Shown here: positions 33,697 to 42,281 of the stretch, piece after piece
Numbering within the stretch: position 1 is the first letter of the stretch
How the letters are laid out: each line of letters begins with the position of its first letter
Origin: Myroides phaeus
GTDB lineage: Bacteria; Bacteroidota; Bacteroidia; Flavobacteriales; Flavobacteriaceae
DNA: 64,000 bases
Direction: 5' to 3'
Assembly: GCF_900099675.1 (NCBI RefSeq)
Contig: NZ_FNDQ01000001.1
Coordinates: 169,228 to 233,227 of the forward strand
Translations under genes and position numbers: made by a program
The notes under the pieces: model-generated
What the model saw: the letters and a program-made list of their open reading frames with translations, nothing else
What the model was told of the DNA's origin: nothing
Database searches by the model: none

Positions 33697-34536
33697 TTAC
33701 CAGTCTTTTTTTCTTTGTCCAGCAGGTACTGCTTGACCTTCTCCTTTATCTCCTTTTTTACCTTTGTTAATCAAACGCTGTTGAATATCTTTTTCTTTTT
33801 GGTTCATCGCGTCTAAGATACGATCAATTTGATCTCTACTTGGAGCTTGTGGATTATTTTGTGGTTTGTTATCCTTGTTCTGATCGTCCTTATTGTCTTT
33901 GTTATCCTTGTTCTGATCGTCCTTATTGTCTTTGTTATCCTTGTTCTGATCGTCCTTATTGTCTTTGTTATCCTTGTTCTGGTCGTCCTTATTGTCTTTG
34001 TTATCCTTGTTCTGATCGTCCTTATTGTCTTTGTTATCTTTATTCTGATCGTCCTTATTGTCTTTGTTATCCTTATTCTGATCGTCTTTATTATCGTCGT
34101 TCTGCTGAGGGTTTTCTTCGTTTAGTTTTTTAGCTACAGCATAGTTATAACGAGTTTCGTCATCTTTAGGATTGTTTAATAAAGCACTTTTGTATGCCTT
34201 TTCTGCTTCTTGATAGTTTTTGTTTTTCATATAAACATTACCAAGGTTGTGAAAAGCTCTATGTTTTTCAGCTTTTGTAGTTGCTGTTTTTGTTGCTCTT
34301 GTAAGGGCAGTGATAGCTTCTTTTGTGTGGTTTTGTTTATATAGAGTATTACCCATATTATAATCTGCAGTAGATTTAGGGCTTTTAGATTTCGCAATTC
34401 TATAAGCTGCTTCTGCCTGTGTGTAGTGTTTTTGTTCGTAACCTTCATTTCCTTTATTTAAGGCTCTTCCTGCTGATTGAGCAAAAGAGAATATAGTAAA
34501 CAAACAAAATATAGCAGTGTAAAGTAAATTCCTCAT
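33697..34536 (-). CDS. batC: BatC: TPR protein with acidic/basic repeat region
   Basis: The protein has 279 residues. A signal peptide (1-20, ending FAQ) is followed by three TPR units (about 22-140, including TADYNMGNTLYKQNHTKEA and AFHNLGNVYMKNKNYQEA). A highly charged low-complexity region follows at 145-225 with six and a half copies of DDQNKDNKDNK, then a conserved tail with RDQIDRILDAMNQKEKDIQ. That tail motif is typical of BatC/BatB-type TPR proteins. The repeat number is likely to vary between strains. It lies 24 bp after batB and 6 bp before batD. Confidence 0.88.
   Translation of the reverse strand: MRNLLYTAIFCLFTIFSFAQSAGRALNKGNEGYEQKHYTQAEAAYRIAKSKSPKSTADYNMGNTLYKQNHTKEAITALTRATKTATTKAEKHRAFHNLGNVYMKNKNYQEAEKAYKSALLNNPKDDETRYNYAVAKKLNEENPQQNDDNKDDQNKDNKDNKDDQNKDNKDNKDDQNKDNKDNKDDQNKDNKDNKDDQNKDNKDNKDDQNKDNKDNKDDQNKDNKPQNNPQAPSRDQIDRILDAMNQKEKDIQQRLINKGKKGDKGEGQAVPAGQRKKDW
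33865..34086 (-). repeat. 33-bp tandem repeat inside batC
   Basis: Six full copies and one partial copy of a 33-bp unit encode DDQNKDNKDNK (residues 151-224). Copies differ by only a few single-base changes (for example ATCCTTG/ATCTTTA), so the array is young or homogenised. It keeps the reading frame with any copy number change. It is not a CRISPR array: there are no spacers. Confidence 0.93.
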
Positions 34537-34560
34537 TGTCTAAGTTCTTTTGGTATTCTA

Positions 34561-35589
34561 TTACTTCTCGTTGAAAAGATTTAGCTTCTTCATCCACATT
34601 GTCTTTCTCTCTAAGATGAATAGGTCAATAAAAATAAGTAAAAAAGCTAAACCTAAAAACCATTGGTATTGCGCTTGAAATTCTGCAATTTGTTGTGATT
34701 CAAAGTCTGTTTTTTCTATTTTATTTAATTCATTTTTGATTAAATCTACTATCTCTTGTGTGTTAGAGCCATAGAAATACTTTCCTCCTGTTGCATCTGC
34801 AATGTGTTTAAGTGTTGCTGGGTTTAACTTTGTTGTTACTATTTCATTGTCCCAATCTCTTTTATATTCAACTCCTTTGGCTGTGCGAATTGGAATTGGA
34901 CCTCCGTTTTCTGTACCTACACCAATTGTAATGATTTTAATACCTTTTTGTTTTGCAATTGCAATAGCTCCATCCATTTCTTCTCCGTGGTCTTCTCCAT
35001 CAGAAATAAGAATCATAACCTTACTGGTTTGTGGATTGTCAAAATAGTTACTTGCTACGTAAATAGCATCTTCAAAGGCAGTTCCTTGTGATGATACCAT
35101 ATCCGTGTTCATTGACTGCAAGTACATTTTAGCAACATAGTGGTCTGTCGTAATTGGTAACATAGGAAAAGCACTACCTGCATAACCAACAATGCCTATT
35201 CTGTCTGGACCAAGATTGTTGATAATTTGTGAAACAAGTTGTTTCATTTTTGCCATTCTATCTGGAGCCATGTCTTGGGCAAGCATACTTTTAGATACGT
35301 CAAGTGTAAAGACAATATCAATTCCTTGTCTTTTTACAGTGACAACTTTTGTTCCTATTTTAGGATTTACTAAGGCAAATACAATAGCTGTTAATGCTAC
35401 TAAGTAGATGCTGGCTTTAATAATTGTCTTATTCTTTGAACGATTTGGAGCCAAAATCTTCATTGCTTTTGATGTAGCAAATAGGCTTTGTCTCTTTTTT
35501 TTCCATATTACGTCAGCAATAAATAGCACAACTAATATTGCAACTATGAGTAATAAGAAAAGATATTTTTTATTGTCTAATTCCCACAT
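34561..35589 (-). CDS. batB: BatB: VWA domain membrane protein
   Basis: This 342-residue protein has two N-terminal membrane helices (about 9-26 and 58-74), a von Willebrand A domain in the middle and a C-terminal helix (YQWFLGLAFLLIFIDLFIL). The MIDAS metal site DVSKS is at 97-101, and later parts are GTAFEDAIYVASNYF and ILISDGEDHGEEMDGA. BatA and BatB are a paired set of VWA proteins, and their neighbour MoxR is an AAA+ ATPase that may act on them. It is 7 bp after batA. Confidence 0.93.
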   Translation of the reverse strand: MWELDNKKYLFLLLIVAILVVLFIADVIWKKKRQSLFATSKAMKILAPNRSKNKTIIKASIYLVALTAIVFALVNPKIGTKVVTVKRQGIDIVFTLDVSKSMLAQDMAPDRMAKMKQLVSQIINNLGPDRIGIVGYAGSAFPMLPITTDHYVAKMYLQSMNTDMVSSQGTAFEDAIYVASNYFDNPQTSKVMILISDGEDHGEEMDGAIAIAKQKGIKIITIGVGTENGGPIPIRTAKGVEYKRDWDNEIVTTKLNPATLKHIADATGGKYFYGSNTQEIVDLIKNELNKIEKTDFESQQIAEFQAQYQWFLGLAFLLIFIDLFILERKTMWMKKLNLFNEK

Positions 35590-35595
35590 AATCTA

Positions 35596-36600
35596 TTAAA
35601 TAAATCCTCTGAAAAGTGTTTTTTGTAAAATAAAATCTAACGCTAATAACACAAATGCTAATAATGCTAATAAGTGGAACTTATCATCAGAGTTAACAAA
35701 CTTCTGTTCGTCTATTTTCGTTTTTTCTAATTGATTAATTTCTTCGTAAATAGCTGACAGCTTCTTAGTATCTGTTGCTCTAAAGTATTTACCTCCTGTT
35801 ATTTTAGCAATTTCCTTCATTAGCTGTTCATCGATTTCAACAGGTACTTTTTCATAAACTATTTCTCCATTTGGTTTTATGCCTACAGGTGATTCTGCTA
35901 AACCATTGGTACCAATACCAATAGTATAGGTTTTAATATTATACTCTTTGGCAATTTCAGCAGCCATTTTTGGATCTACTGTTCCTGTATTGTTAACTCC
36001 ATCTGTCAATAAAATGATAATTTTACTTTTAGCTGGACTATCTTTTAGTCTATTTATTGCTGTTGCCAAACCTACTCCAATTGCAGTACCATCTCTTAAG
36101 TCATTATTGTACTTAATTGATTTCATGTCGTTCAAAATAAGTATTTTATCACTGGTAACAGGTGTTTTCGTATATCCTTCTGCTGCGTAAATAACGAGTC
36201 CAATACGGTCTGTTACTCGTTGTTCAACAAAGTTTGCAGCTACTGATTTTAGAGCTTCTAAGCGATTTGGTTTTAAGTCTTTTGCAAGCATACTACCTGA
36301 CACGTCCATTGCCATTACAATGTCTATACCGTGAGTTGAATGTACTTTACTGTCTACATTTACGATTTGTGGTCTGGCCATTGCTACAATAATTGCTGAT
36401 AGTGCAAGCATTCTTAAAACAATGGATATAGGTAGTAATTTAACTAATAGTGAACGATGACCAATAACGCTGTCTATTGAACTTAGTTTGATTGTCGCAC
36501 GTTGTTTTTTCCTGTTTTTATACCATACAAACAAAGCAATTGGCAACAGTAAGAAAAGCCAAAAAAACTCTGGATTTGCAAATGTTATGTTCTTCATCAT
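35596..36600 (-). CDS. batA: BatA: VWA domain membrane protein
   Basis: This 334-residue protein has N-terminal membrane helices (about 10-26 and 55-74), a VWA domain with MIDAS motif DVSGS at 99-103, then GTAIGVGLATAINRLK and IILLTDGVNNTGTVDP, and a C-terminal helix (LLALLAFVLLALDFIL). It is a paralogue of BatB next door. Two adjacent ATGs (36600 and 36597) could start it. Its first base overlaps the stop of the upstream gene, suggesting coupled translation. Confidence 0.93.
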   Translation of the reverse strand: MMKNITFANPEFFWLFLLLPIALFVWYKNRKKQRATIKLSSIDSVIGHRSLLVKLLPISIVLRMLALSAIIVAMARPQIVNVDSKVHSTHGIDIVMAMDVSGSMLAKDLKPNRLEALKSVAANFVEQRVTDRIGLVIYAAEGYTKTPVTSDKILILNDMKSIKYNNDLRDGTAIGVGLATAINRLKDSPAKSKIIILLTDGVNNTGTVDPKMAAEIAKEYNIKTYTIGIGTNGLAESPVGIKPNGEIVYEKVPVEIDEQLMKEIAKITGGKYFRATDTKKLSAIYEEINQLEKTKIDEQKFVNSDDKFHLLALLAFVLLALDFILQKTLFRGFI

Positions 36601-38222
36601 TATTTCTGCTCTTGTTTATAAAGTATTGAGTCAAAGATTCGATTAACAATTTGAGGTGCTATGGTATCTTCTGCTAAATAGAATATCCATATTATATCTT
36701 TATTGGCACCGTGTTGTGTTAATACTCCTTCAAATGCTATTTTTTCTTCTTTGTTATTATCGGGATTTTGAAATATAAAATCGCCTACTATTTTATTTCC
36801 TATGACTCCATTAGCATTTTCAAAACCTTCTTCTTTATATTGTAAATCATCAATTTTATTATTTTGAGTCATTGCTGTAATAGCATAAGTAATAAGTTCT
36901 TTATCAGTATACTTATACTCTTTAGTAGTTACTATATTATTTAAAACAATGTGTAAAGGGTCTTCTAACGTTTCAAATTTAAACTGTTGAATAGATTCTA
37001 CTCCTTCTGGTTTTGTTTCTTGTATTATAGGTTCATTTTTTCTAATTAATACTTTCGGAGTACTAACTGTTATTCCAGGATCTGTTCCGTATGTACTTGT
37101 AATCCACTCTTTACCTAATAGTTTTTTAGAGTTGTCAAAGGTAAACCAAGTGTATTCTTCTTCTGAAGATGTGTTTACAATATATACTATTCCACATAGT
37201 AACATTAGAACTAATGAAGTTGAAATAGGAACCCAAATACGAAAACGTTGTTTTTTTAATTTGCGCTCTTCTCTTAAACGGATGCGTTCTGTTTGGGTTG
37301 CAGCGGAAATAGGATAAGCAGTGTTAATATCATCAACGACTTGTTGTATCTTACTTGTATCGGCTGTAATTTGTCTTTCATCCGGTTGAGATTTAGCAAA
37401 TTTTACTAAATCGGCTGTTTCAAGAATTCGCTTTAAATCCTTAATTATCTCTGGTTTAATTTTAATCTTTTTCTCGTTTAGAGTAGCTTTTAAAATAGTT
37501 ATAATTTCAAATGTTGTTAGCTCTTTCGCAGAAATACCAAAAGTGTCTTCAATAAAGGAACGAGCAATGTTTGTCATATCTGAATAGTATGGTTTTGCAT
37601 CTCCTCGGTTCCAGTTTTTCTTCTCTTCAAGTTGCTTTAATTTTTTAACGGCTTTTTCAAAAGGCGTTTTGTACTTGTCGTCTTCTGTTTGATTTTTTTC
37701 TTGTTGTTTTTTAATATATATATACAAGGCTAAGCCAACAAGAATTGAAGCGATTAAGAAAATAATGTAATACCAATTTGTTGAGAAAGAAGCTCCTTCG
37801 GTTGAAATATTTTTAATATCGTATAAGGGTTGTTTGATAGTATCTACTTCAACTCCTTGTACTTGTATTTGAATTGAGTCTGTGTGAAATACTTGTGCAT
37901 CTACAATAATTGGTAGTTGAGGAACAGTAAATGCTCCTTCATCAAACATAGTTAAGTGATATTTTTTTATTAGTTCTTGTGTATCGTTATCAATGATTGT
38001 ATCTGTTGGAAATGTTTCTACAACATCAAAACGACCAATTTCGTTTGTTTCAGGAAAGGTAATATGTGCACCTTGTTTTGTATGTGCTTTGATGGTGTAC
38101 AAAAAAGTATCTCCTATCTTGATATTGTTTGTATCTACTACGGTTTCTATTGGCGTTTGTGCCAATGAAGTTAGTGTTGATAAAAGCAAAAAGACGATTG
38201 TATATAGAAAATTAGATTTCAT
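36600..38222 (-). CDS. BatD-like membrane protein of the aerotolerance cluster
   Basis: This is a 540-residue protein with a signal peptide (about 1-21, ending TSLAQ) and a BatD-like beta domain (KIGDTFLYTIKAHTKQG, TFPETNEIGRFDVVE). A membrane helix at about 152-171 is followed by a cytoplasmic helical region with SFIEDTFGISAKELTTFEI, like the DUF4381-type part of such clusters. A second hydrophobic helix (about 335-355, ISTSLVLMLLCGIVYIV) leads to an additional C-terminal domain of about 180 residues. It sits between the DUF58 gene and batA, the place occupied by a DUF4381/BatD-like protein elsewhere. The second helix and extra domain are notable. Confidence 0.75.
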   Translation of the reverse strand: MKSNFLYTIVFLLLSTLTSLAQTPIETVVDTNNIKIGDTFLYTIKAHTKQGAHITFPETNEIGRFDVVETFPTDTIIDNDTQELIKKYHLTMFDEGAFTVPQLPIIVDAQVFHTDSIQIQVQGVEVDTIKQPLYDIKNISTEGASFSTNWYYIIFLIASILVGLALYIYIKKQQEKNQTEDDKYKTPFEKAVKKLKQLEEKKNWNRGDAKPYYSDMTNIARSFIEDTFGISAKELTTFEIITILKATLNEKKIKIKPEIIKDLKRILETADLVKFAKSQPDERQITADTSKIQQVVDDINTAYPISAATQTERIRLREERKLKKQRFRIWVPISTSLVLMLLCGIVYIVNTSSEEEYTWFTFDNSKKLLGKEWITSTYGTDPGITVSTPKVLIRKNEPIIQETKPEGVESIQQFKFETLEDPLHIVLNNIVTTKEYKYTDKELITYAITAMTQNNKIDDLQYKEEGFENANGVIGNKIVGDFIFQNPDNNKEEKIAFEGVLTQHGANKDIIWIFYLAEDTIAPQIVNRIFDSILYKQEQK

Positions 38223-38232
38223 TTCTCTTAAG

Positions 38233-39096
38233 TTATCTTGATTTGAAGTACCCTAATAATTTTTTTACATAACTATCTCCTACTTCGATGTTGATAGTTC
38301 CTGCTCCGCATTTTTGAAAGACTTTATTAAAAATTCCTTCTTGTTTTAAAAAGTAAGCTGTGTATTCTTTTCTCAACGTGCTATCCGAAGTATTAATTAT
38401 TTGTTCTTGATGTGTTTCTGCATCAAAAACATTAATTAAACCAACTTTTGGAAGTTCTTTTTCTCTTTTGTCATAAACTCGAATTCCTGTTATATCGTGT
38501 TTTTTAGCAGAAATTTTGAGTGTATGTTCGTAATTTGGTGTAATAAAGTCTGAAAGCACAAATACAATAGCTTTCTTTTTTAAAACTTTTGAAAGATATT
38601 CTAAAGCCTGGCCCAAGTCTGTTTTTTGACTTTTCGGTTTAAAATTGATTAGTTCTCTAATGATACGTAAAACGTGTGTCTTACCTTTTTTCGGAGGAAC
38701 AAATAATTCAATTTGATCAGAAAAGAGGATTAAACCAATTTTGTCGTTATTTTGTGTAGCTGAAAAAGCTAAAGTGGCTGCTATTTCAGTTATTATATCT
38801 TCTTTAAATTGATCGGAAGAACCAAAACTTTCAGATCCGCTAACATCGACCATTAGCATTAAAGTAAGTTCTCTTTCTTCTTCAAAAACTTTTATATAAG
38901 GCTCATTATAACGTGCTGTTACATTCCAGTCAATTGCACGTACATCATCTCCAAATTGATATTGGCGAACCTCAGAAAATGTCATTCCTCTTCCTTTAAA
39001 AGAAGTATGATACTCTCCCGAAAATATGTGATCGCTTAATCGCTTGGTCTTTATTTCTATTTTTTTGACCTTCTTTAAAATGTCTTTGGTATCCAT
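38233..39096 (-). CDS. DUF58 domain protein
   Basis: This is a soluble protein of 287 residues from the ATG at 39096 (MDTKDILKKVKKIEIKTK); an upstream TTG is less likely. It has the DUF58 signature SGEYHTSFKGRGMTFSEVR, QYQFGDDVRAIDWNVTAR and a VWA-like fold with the metal-site motif DVSGS in LMVDVSGSESFG. DUF58 proteins regularly follow a MoxR ATPase, as here, and are thought to be its substrate or partner. It is followed 10 bp later by the BatD-like gene. A 15-bp perfect hairpin separates it from moxR. Confidence 0.9.
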   Translation of the reverse strand: MDTKDILKKVKKIEIKTKRLSDHIFSGEYHTSFKGRGMTFSEVRQYQFGDDVRAIDWNVTARYNEPYIKVFEEERELTLMLMVDVSGSESFGSSDQFKEDIITEIAATLAFSATQNNDKIGLILFSDQIELFVPPKKGKTHVLRIIRELINFKPKSQKTDLGQALEYLSKVLKKKAIVFVLSDFITPNYEHTLKISAKKHDITGIRVYDKREKELPKVGLINVFDAETHQEQIINTSDSTLRKEYTAYFLKQEGIFNKVFQKCGAGTINIEVGDSYVKKLLGYFKSR

Positions 39097-39124
39097 GACT
39101 TTACCTTTCAAATTTAGTTAATTG

Positions 39125-39158
39125 GAAAACCTATTTATAAGACTATAAATAGGTTTTC
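39125..39158 (-). terminator. Intercistronic hairpin between moxR and the DUF58 gene
   Basis: A perfect 15-bp inverted repeat (GAAAACCTATTTATA / TATAAATAGGTTTTC) with a 4-nt loop sits in the 86-bp gap. On the minus strand it is not followed by a strong U-run, so it could be an attenuating or RNA-stabilising structure rather than a full terminator. Confidence 0.5.
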
Positions 39159-39182
39159 AATATTTTGCTATTTAGAATGCTA

Positions 39183-40187
39183 TTATGGCACTTCTATCTC
39201 ATTAACAATTTGATTAATAATATCAACAGAAGTAATGTTTTCTGCTTCAGCTTCGTATGTTACTCCAATACGGTGACGTAGTACATCAATTACCACAGCT
39301 CTAACGTCTTCTGGAATTACATATCCTCTTCTCTTGATAAATGCATAACATTTAGCAGCTAATGCTAAGTTGATACTTCCACGTGGAGAGGCTCCAAAGC
39401 TTATTAATGGTTTTAATTTGTCTAATTTATACTGCTCAGGATAGCGAGTGGCAAAGATGATATCAAGAATGTATTTCTCAATTTTTTCATCCATATATAC
39501 CTTTTTAACCGCTTCTTGAGCTCGTTTAATTTGATCTATTGTAACGACAGGGTTAACTTGTGGTTTTTCTCCTGCAAGGTTTTGACGAATTACAAGACGT
39601 TCGTCTTCCATCTTAGGATAGTCAATCACTGTTTTAAGCATAAAACGGTCCATTTGAGCTTCTGGTAAAGGATATGTTCCTTCTTGCTCAACGGGGTTTT
39701 GTGTTGCCATTACTAAGAATGGTTTGTCTAATTTGAATGTGTCATCGCTAATTGTTACTTGTTTTTCTTGCATTGCTTCAAGTAGCGCTGATTGTACTTT
39801 TGCAGGAGCACGGTTTATCTCATCGGCTAAAATAAAGTTAGCAAATATAGGTCCCTTGCGAATAGAAAAATCATTCTCCTTTACATTATAGATCATTGTT
39901 CCAATAACATCTGCAGGTAGTAAATCTGGGGTAAATTGGATACGGTTAAACGATCCATGAACAGCTTTAGCTAATGTGTTAATTGCTAAAGTTTTCGCTA
40001 ATCCAGGTACTCCCTCAAGTAATATGTGTCCTTGTCCTAATAATCCAATCAGAAGACGATCTATCATGTGTTTTTGTCCCACAATTACTTTATTCATCTC
40101 CATCGTTAGAATATCGATAAACGCGCTTTCTTTTTCTATAAGTTCATTTAACTCGCGGATATCATAGTTTGATCCTGTTGTGTCCAT
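39183..40187 (-). CDS. MoxR family AAA+ ATPase
   Basis: This 334-residue ATPase leads the bat cluster. The Walker A motif GVPGLAKT is at 59-66, Walker B is ILADEINRAPAKVQSALLEA, and the sensor/arginine finger region follows (ATQNPVEQEGTYPLPEAQMDRFM). The C-terminal lid has SFGASPRGSINLALAAK and GYVIPEDVRAV. MoxR proteins act as chaperones on VWA-domain partners, here probably the DUF58 protein and BatA/B; that pairing is inferred from gene order. It is divergent from the AlbA_2-type gene. Confidence 0.94.
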   Translation of the reverse strand: MDTTGSNYDIRELNELIEKESAFIDILTMEMNKVIVGQKHMIDRLLIGLLGQGHILLEGVPGLAKTLAINTLAKAVHGSFNRIQFTPDLLPADVIGTMIYNVKENDFSIRKGPIFANFILADEINRAPAKVQSALLEAMQEKQVTISDDTFKLDKPFLVMATQNPVEQEGTYPLPEAQMDRFMLKTVIDYPKMEDERLVIRQNLAGEKPQVNPVVTIDQIKRAQEAVKKVYMDEKIEKYILDIIFATRYPEQYKLDKLKPLISFGASPRGSINLALAAKCYAFIKRRGYVIPEDVRAVVIDVLRHRIGVTYEAEAENITSVDIINQIVNEIEVP

Positions 40188-40361
40188 GTGTATGTTTGTG
40201 TTTTTTATCTAAAATAATGCTCTTTTATAATAATAACTGCAAATTCTAAAAATATTATTAACCATGTTGTTAATGTATGGTTAAATCTAAATTACAAATT
40301 TGAATATTGGGCTTGAATTATGAGTTTCTTTTTATAATTTTAAGAACAAAACCCAAAAGTC

Positions 40362-41510
40362 GTGATTAATAAGCGTTTACTCATTAAAAATCTACTTGCT
40401 CATTACGATGAGAATAGCTTTTACGATAAGAAAAGGCAACTCAATTTACATACTAAATCAGGAAAAGCAAAATTCCTGAAGCATATCTGTGCCTTATCTA
40501 ATTCTAACCCGGATAACAACTCTTATTTAGTAGTTGGAATCGAGGATGAAGATAATGAAATTGTCGGTGTTGACTTCTATGATGATAGTAAAATTCAAAA
40601 TTTAATTAATGCGTATTTGAATAATCCTCCGATTATTACATATGATAACGTTACTTTTTCTGATTTGCCAAAGGATAAAGTAGTTGGTTTGGTCACGGTT
40701 CAGGCTAATGAAGCCATTACAAGTTTTAAAAGAAATATTGGAGAAGTTGAGGCGGGAACTTATTATGTTCGTATTGGTAGTACATCTGTGCCGGATGTTG
40801 TTATTCCAAGAGGTTGTAATAGGGAAATTGTAAGTAGTATTGAAGCGAGTTCTCAAAATGATCTAAAGAGTATCTTGGATAGTGTTATTACATTTATGAC
40901 GGATACGCATCGGGATATGAAGCCTCGCTATAATGTTTTTAAAGAACAGTTTATTATTTGTTGGGCTGGAAATAGAAAGGTTATTAGAGGACAAGTTTTC
41001 TTTTCTCGTGTAGATATTGAGTTTGTCAATGAACATTTAAAACTTTTTTATTCTGATTTGGATGTTGTAACGATAGTTCATAATGATAACGAATTTATTA
41101 TTACTGAATATTTAAATTTAGGGTTAAATGACAAAACAAGTTATTATCGCTTTGAAGAAGTTTCTATTTCTTTTCAAGAAAATGGCACTTACGCAATAGG
41201 AAATAGATTGTTGTTTCAACCGCCTTCTTATAACAGAAATATTCTTGGACATATTTATGGTAATAGTTTGAGGGTGATTTATAAAATTACGAACGACTTA
41301 AAATTGACACCAAAAGAAGAGCGTATCCTTAGTAAGCTTTGTTTTAATATGATGCTTTGTTATCTCAATGGCTTTACAAGGGCAAAAGAGGAACTGATTG
41401 AAGTTAAAGATTATTTAAAACAATCATCTGACCCGCAGTTGTTCATAGCCTTTAAGGAAGTTATGCGTATCTTACGAAAACTTAAATATGAAACAGATCA
41501 AGATGAGTAG
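40362..41510 (+). CDS. AlbA_2-like (Schlafen-type) domain protein
   Basis: This is a 382-residue soluble protein. The N-terminal part resembles an AlbA_2/Schlafen-like domain: GKAKFLKHICALSNSN, SYLVVGIEDEDNEIVGVDFYDD, then AGTYYVRIGSTSVPDV, the pattern by which these domains are often annotated as putative ATP- or DNA-binding. The C-terminal ~200 residues are helical and unlike anything I recognise. The start is a GTG; no ATG is near. It overlaps the following phosphoesterase by 8 bp, so the two probably work together or are co-expressed. Nucleic-acid binding is an inference. Confidence 0.75.
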   Translation: MINKRLLIKNLLAHYDENSFYDKKRQLNLHTKSGKAKFLKHICALSNSNPDNNSYLVVGIEDEDNEIVGVDFYDDSKIQNLINAYLNNPPIITYDNVTFSDLPKDKVVGLVTVQANEAITSFKRNIGEVEAGTYYVRIGSTSVPDVVIPRGCNREIVSSIEASSQNDLKSILDSVITFMTDTHRDMKPRYNVFKEQFIICWAGNRKVIRGQVFFSRVDIEFVNEHLKLFYSDLDVVTIVHNDNEFIITEYLNLGLNDKTSYYRFEEVSISFQENGTYAIGNRLLFQPPSYNRNILGHIYGNSLRVIYKITNDLKLTPKEERILSKLCFNMMLCYLNGFTRAKEELIEVKDYLKQSSDPQLFIAFKEVMRILRKLKYETDQDE

Positions 41511-42243
41511 AGTTTTAGTTATAGGGGATATTCACGGTGGGTATAAAGCATTATTACAGGTTTTAGATAAGGCTAATATTACATCAAATGATACTTTAAT
41601 TTTTTTAGGAGATTATGTAGATGGATGGAGTGAATCAGAGAAAGTAGTAGAGTGTTTATTGACTTTAAGGGATACTAATAATTGTGTGTTTTTAAGGGGA
41701 AATCATGAAACACTTTTGTTAGATTGGTTAATTACTAAGGAGGAAAATTCAATGTGGGAGTTTCACGGGGGACTTGCTTCAATGAAATCGTACTCGAGTG
41801 ATAATATGGGGGAGGAACAGCGTCAAAGACATATTGAATTTTTTAAAGGGTTAGAGAATTATTATTTAGATGAACATAATCGTTTGTTTGTTCATGCTGG
41901 GTTTACAAATCCAAGAGGTGTAGGTGCAGAGTTTTTTAGGGAATATTTGTATTGGGATAGAACGTTGTGGGAGATGGTGATGGCAATGGACTCATCGATT
42001 AAGCCTAATAGTGTGCTGTATCCTAAACGCCTTAAACAGTATAGCGAGATATTTATAGGACATACACCTGTTACGAATTTTGGATTTACACAGCCTACAA
42101 ATTTTATGAATGTTTGGAATATTGATACAGGGGCTGCTTTTATGGGAAGGATAACTGTAATGGATGTTGATTCTAAAGAGTATTGGCAGAGTGATATAGT
42201 TGCGGATTTTTATCCAAATGAGGAGGGTAGGAATCATAAATAA
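41503..42243 (+). CDS. Metallophosphoesterase (PPP/Ap4A hydrolase-like)
   Basis: This calcineurin-like phosphoesterase is read from MSRVLVIGDIHGG (246 residues). Metal ligands are in GDIHGG, GDYVDGWSESEK, GNHETLLLDWL, and LFVHAGF plus GHTP (IFIGHTPVTN). This is the order seen in bacterial PPP-type Ser/Thr phosphatases and diadenosine tetraphosphatases. The substrate is unknown. The ATG at 41503 lies within the last codons of the upstream gene (ATGAGTAG), so an 8-bp overlap couples their translation; an in-frame ATG at 41488 is possible. Confidence 0.88.
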   Translation: MSRVLVIGDIHGGYKALLQVLDKANITSNDTLIFLGDYVDGWSESEKVVECLLTLRDTNNCVFLRGNHETLLLDWLITKEENSMWEFHGGLASMKSYSSDNMGEEQRQRHIEFFKGLENYYLDEHNRLFVHAGFTNPRGVGAEFFREYLYWDRTLWEMVMAMDSSIKPNSVLYPKRLKQYSEIFIGHTPVTNFGFTQPTNFMNVWNIDTGAAFMGRITVMDVDSKEYWQSDIVADFYPNEEGRNHK

Positions 42244-42255
42244 TGATTGATTTGT

Positions 42256-42263
42256 TATATTTG
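42256..42263 (+). promoter_or_regulatory. Putative -7 element of the outer-membrane barrel gene
   Basis: TATATTTG matches TAnnTTTG, 18 nt before the ATG at 42282. The -33 element is weak. Confidence 0.45.
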
Positions 42264-42281
42264 CCAAAAATTTATTGAGTT

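Noticed and set aside
33865..34086. Possible CRISPR array (regular 33-bp units)
   Set aside because: The repeats are directly adjacent with no spacers, lie inside a coding frame, and no cas gene is nearby.
33829..34133. Plus-strand ORFs of about 97-98 codons with repeated Leu-Ile-Val or Cys-Tyr-Pro units
   Set aside because: They are antisense readings of the 33-bp repeat array in batC; the repeat has no stop in several frames. The minus-strand TPR protein is clearly the real gene.
40362..42243. Defence island built on the AlbA_2 protein
   Set aside because: Neighbours are a housekeeping-type bat cluster and a small outer-membrane barrel; no other defence gene is present. Kept only as an open lead on the gene pair.
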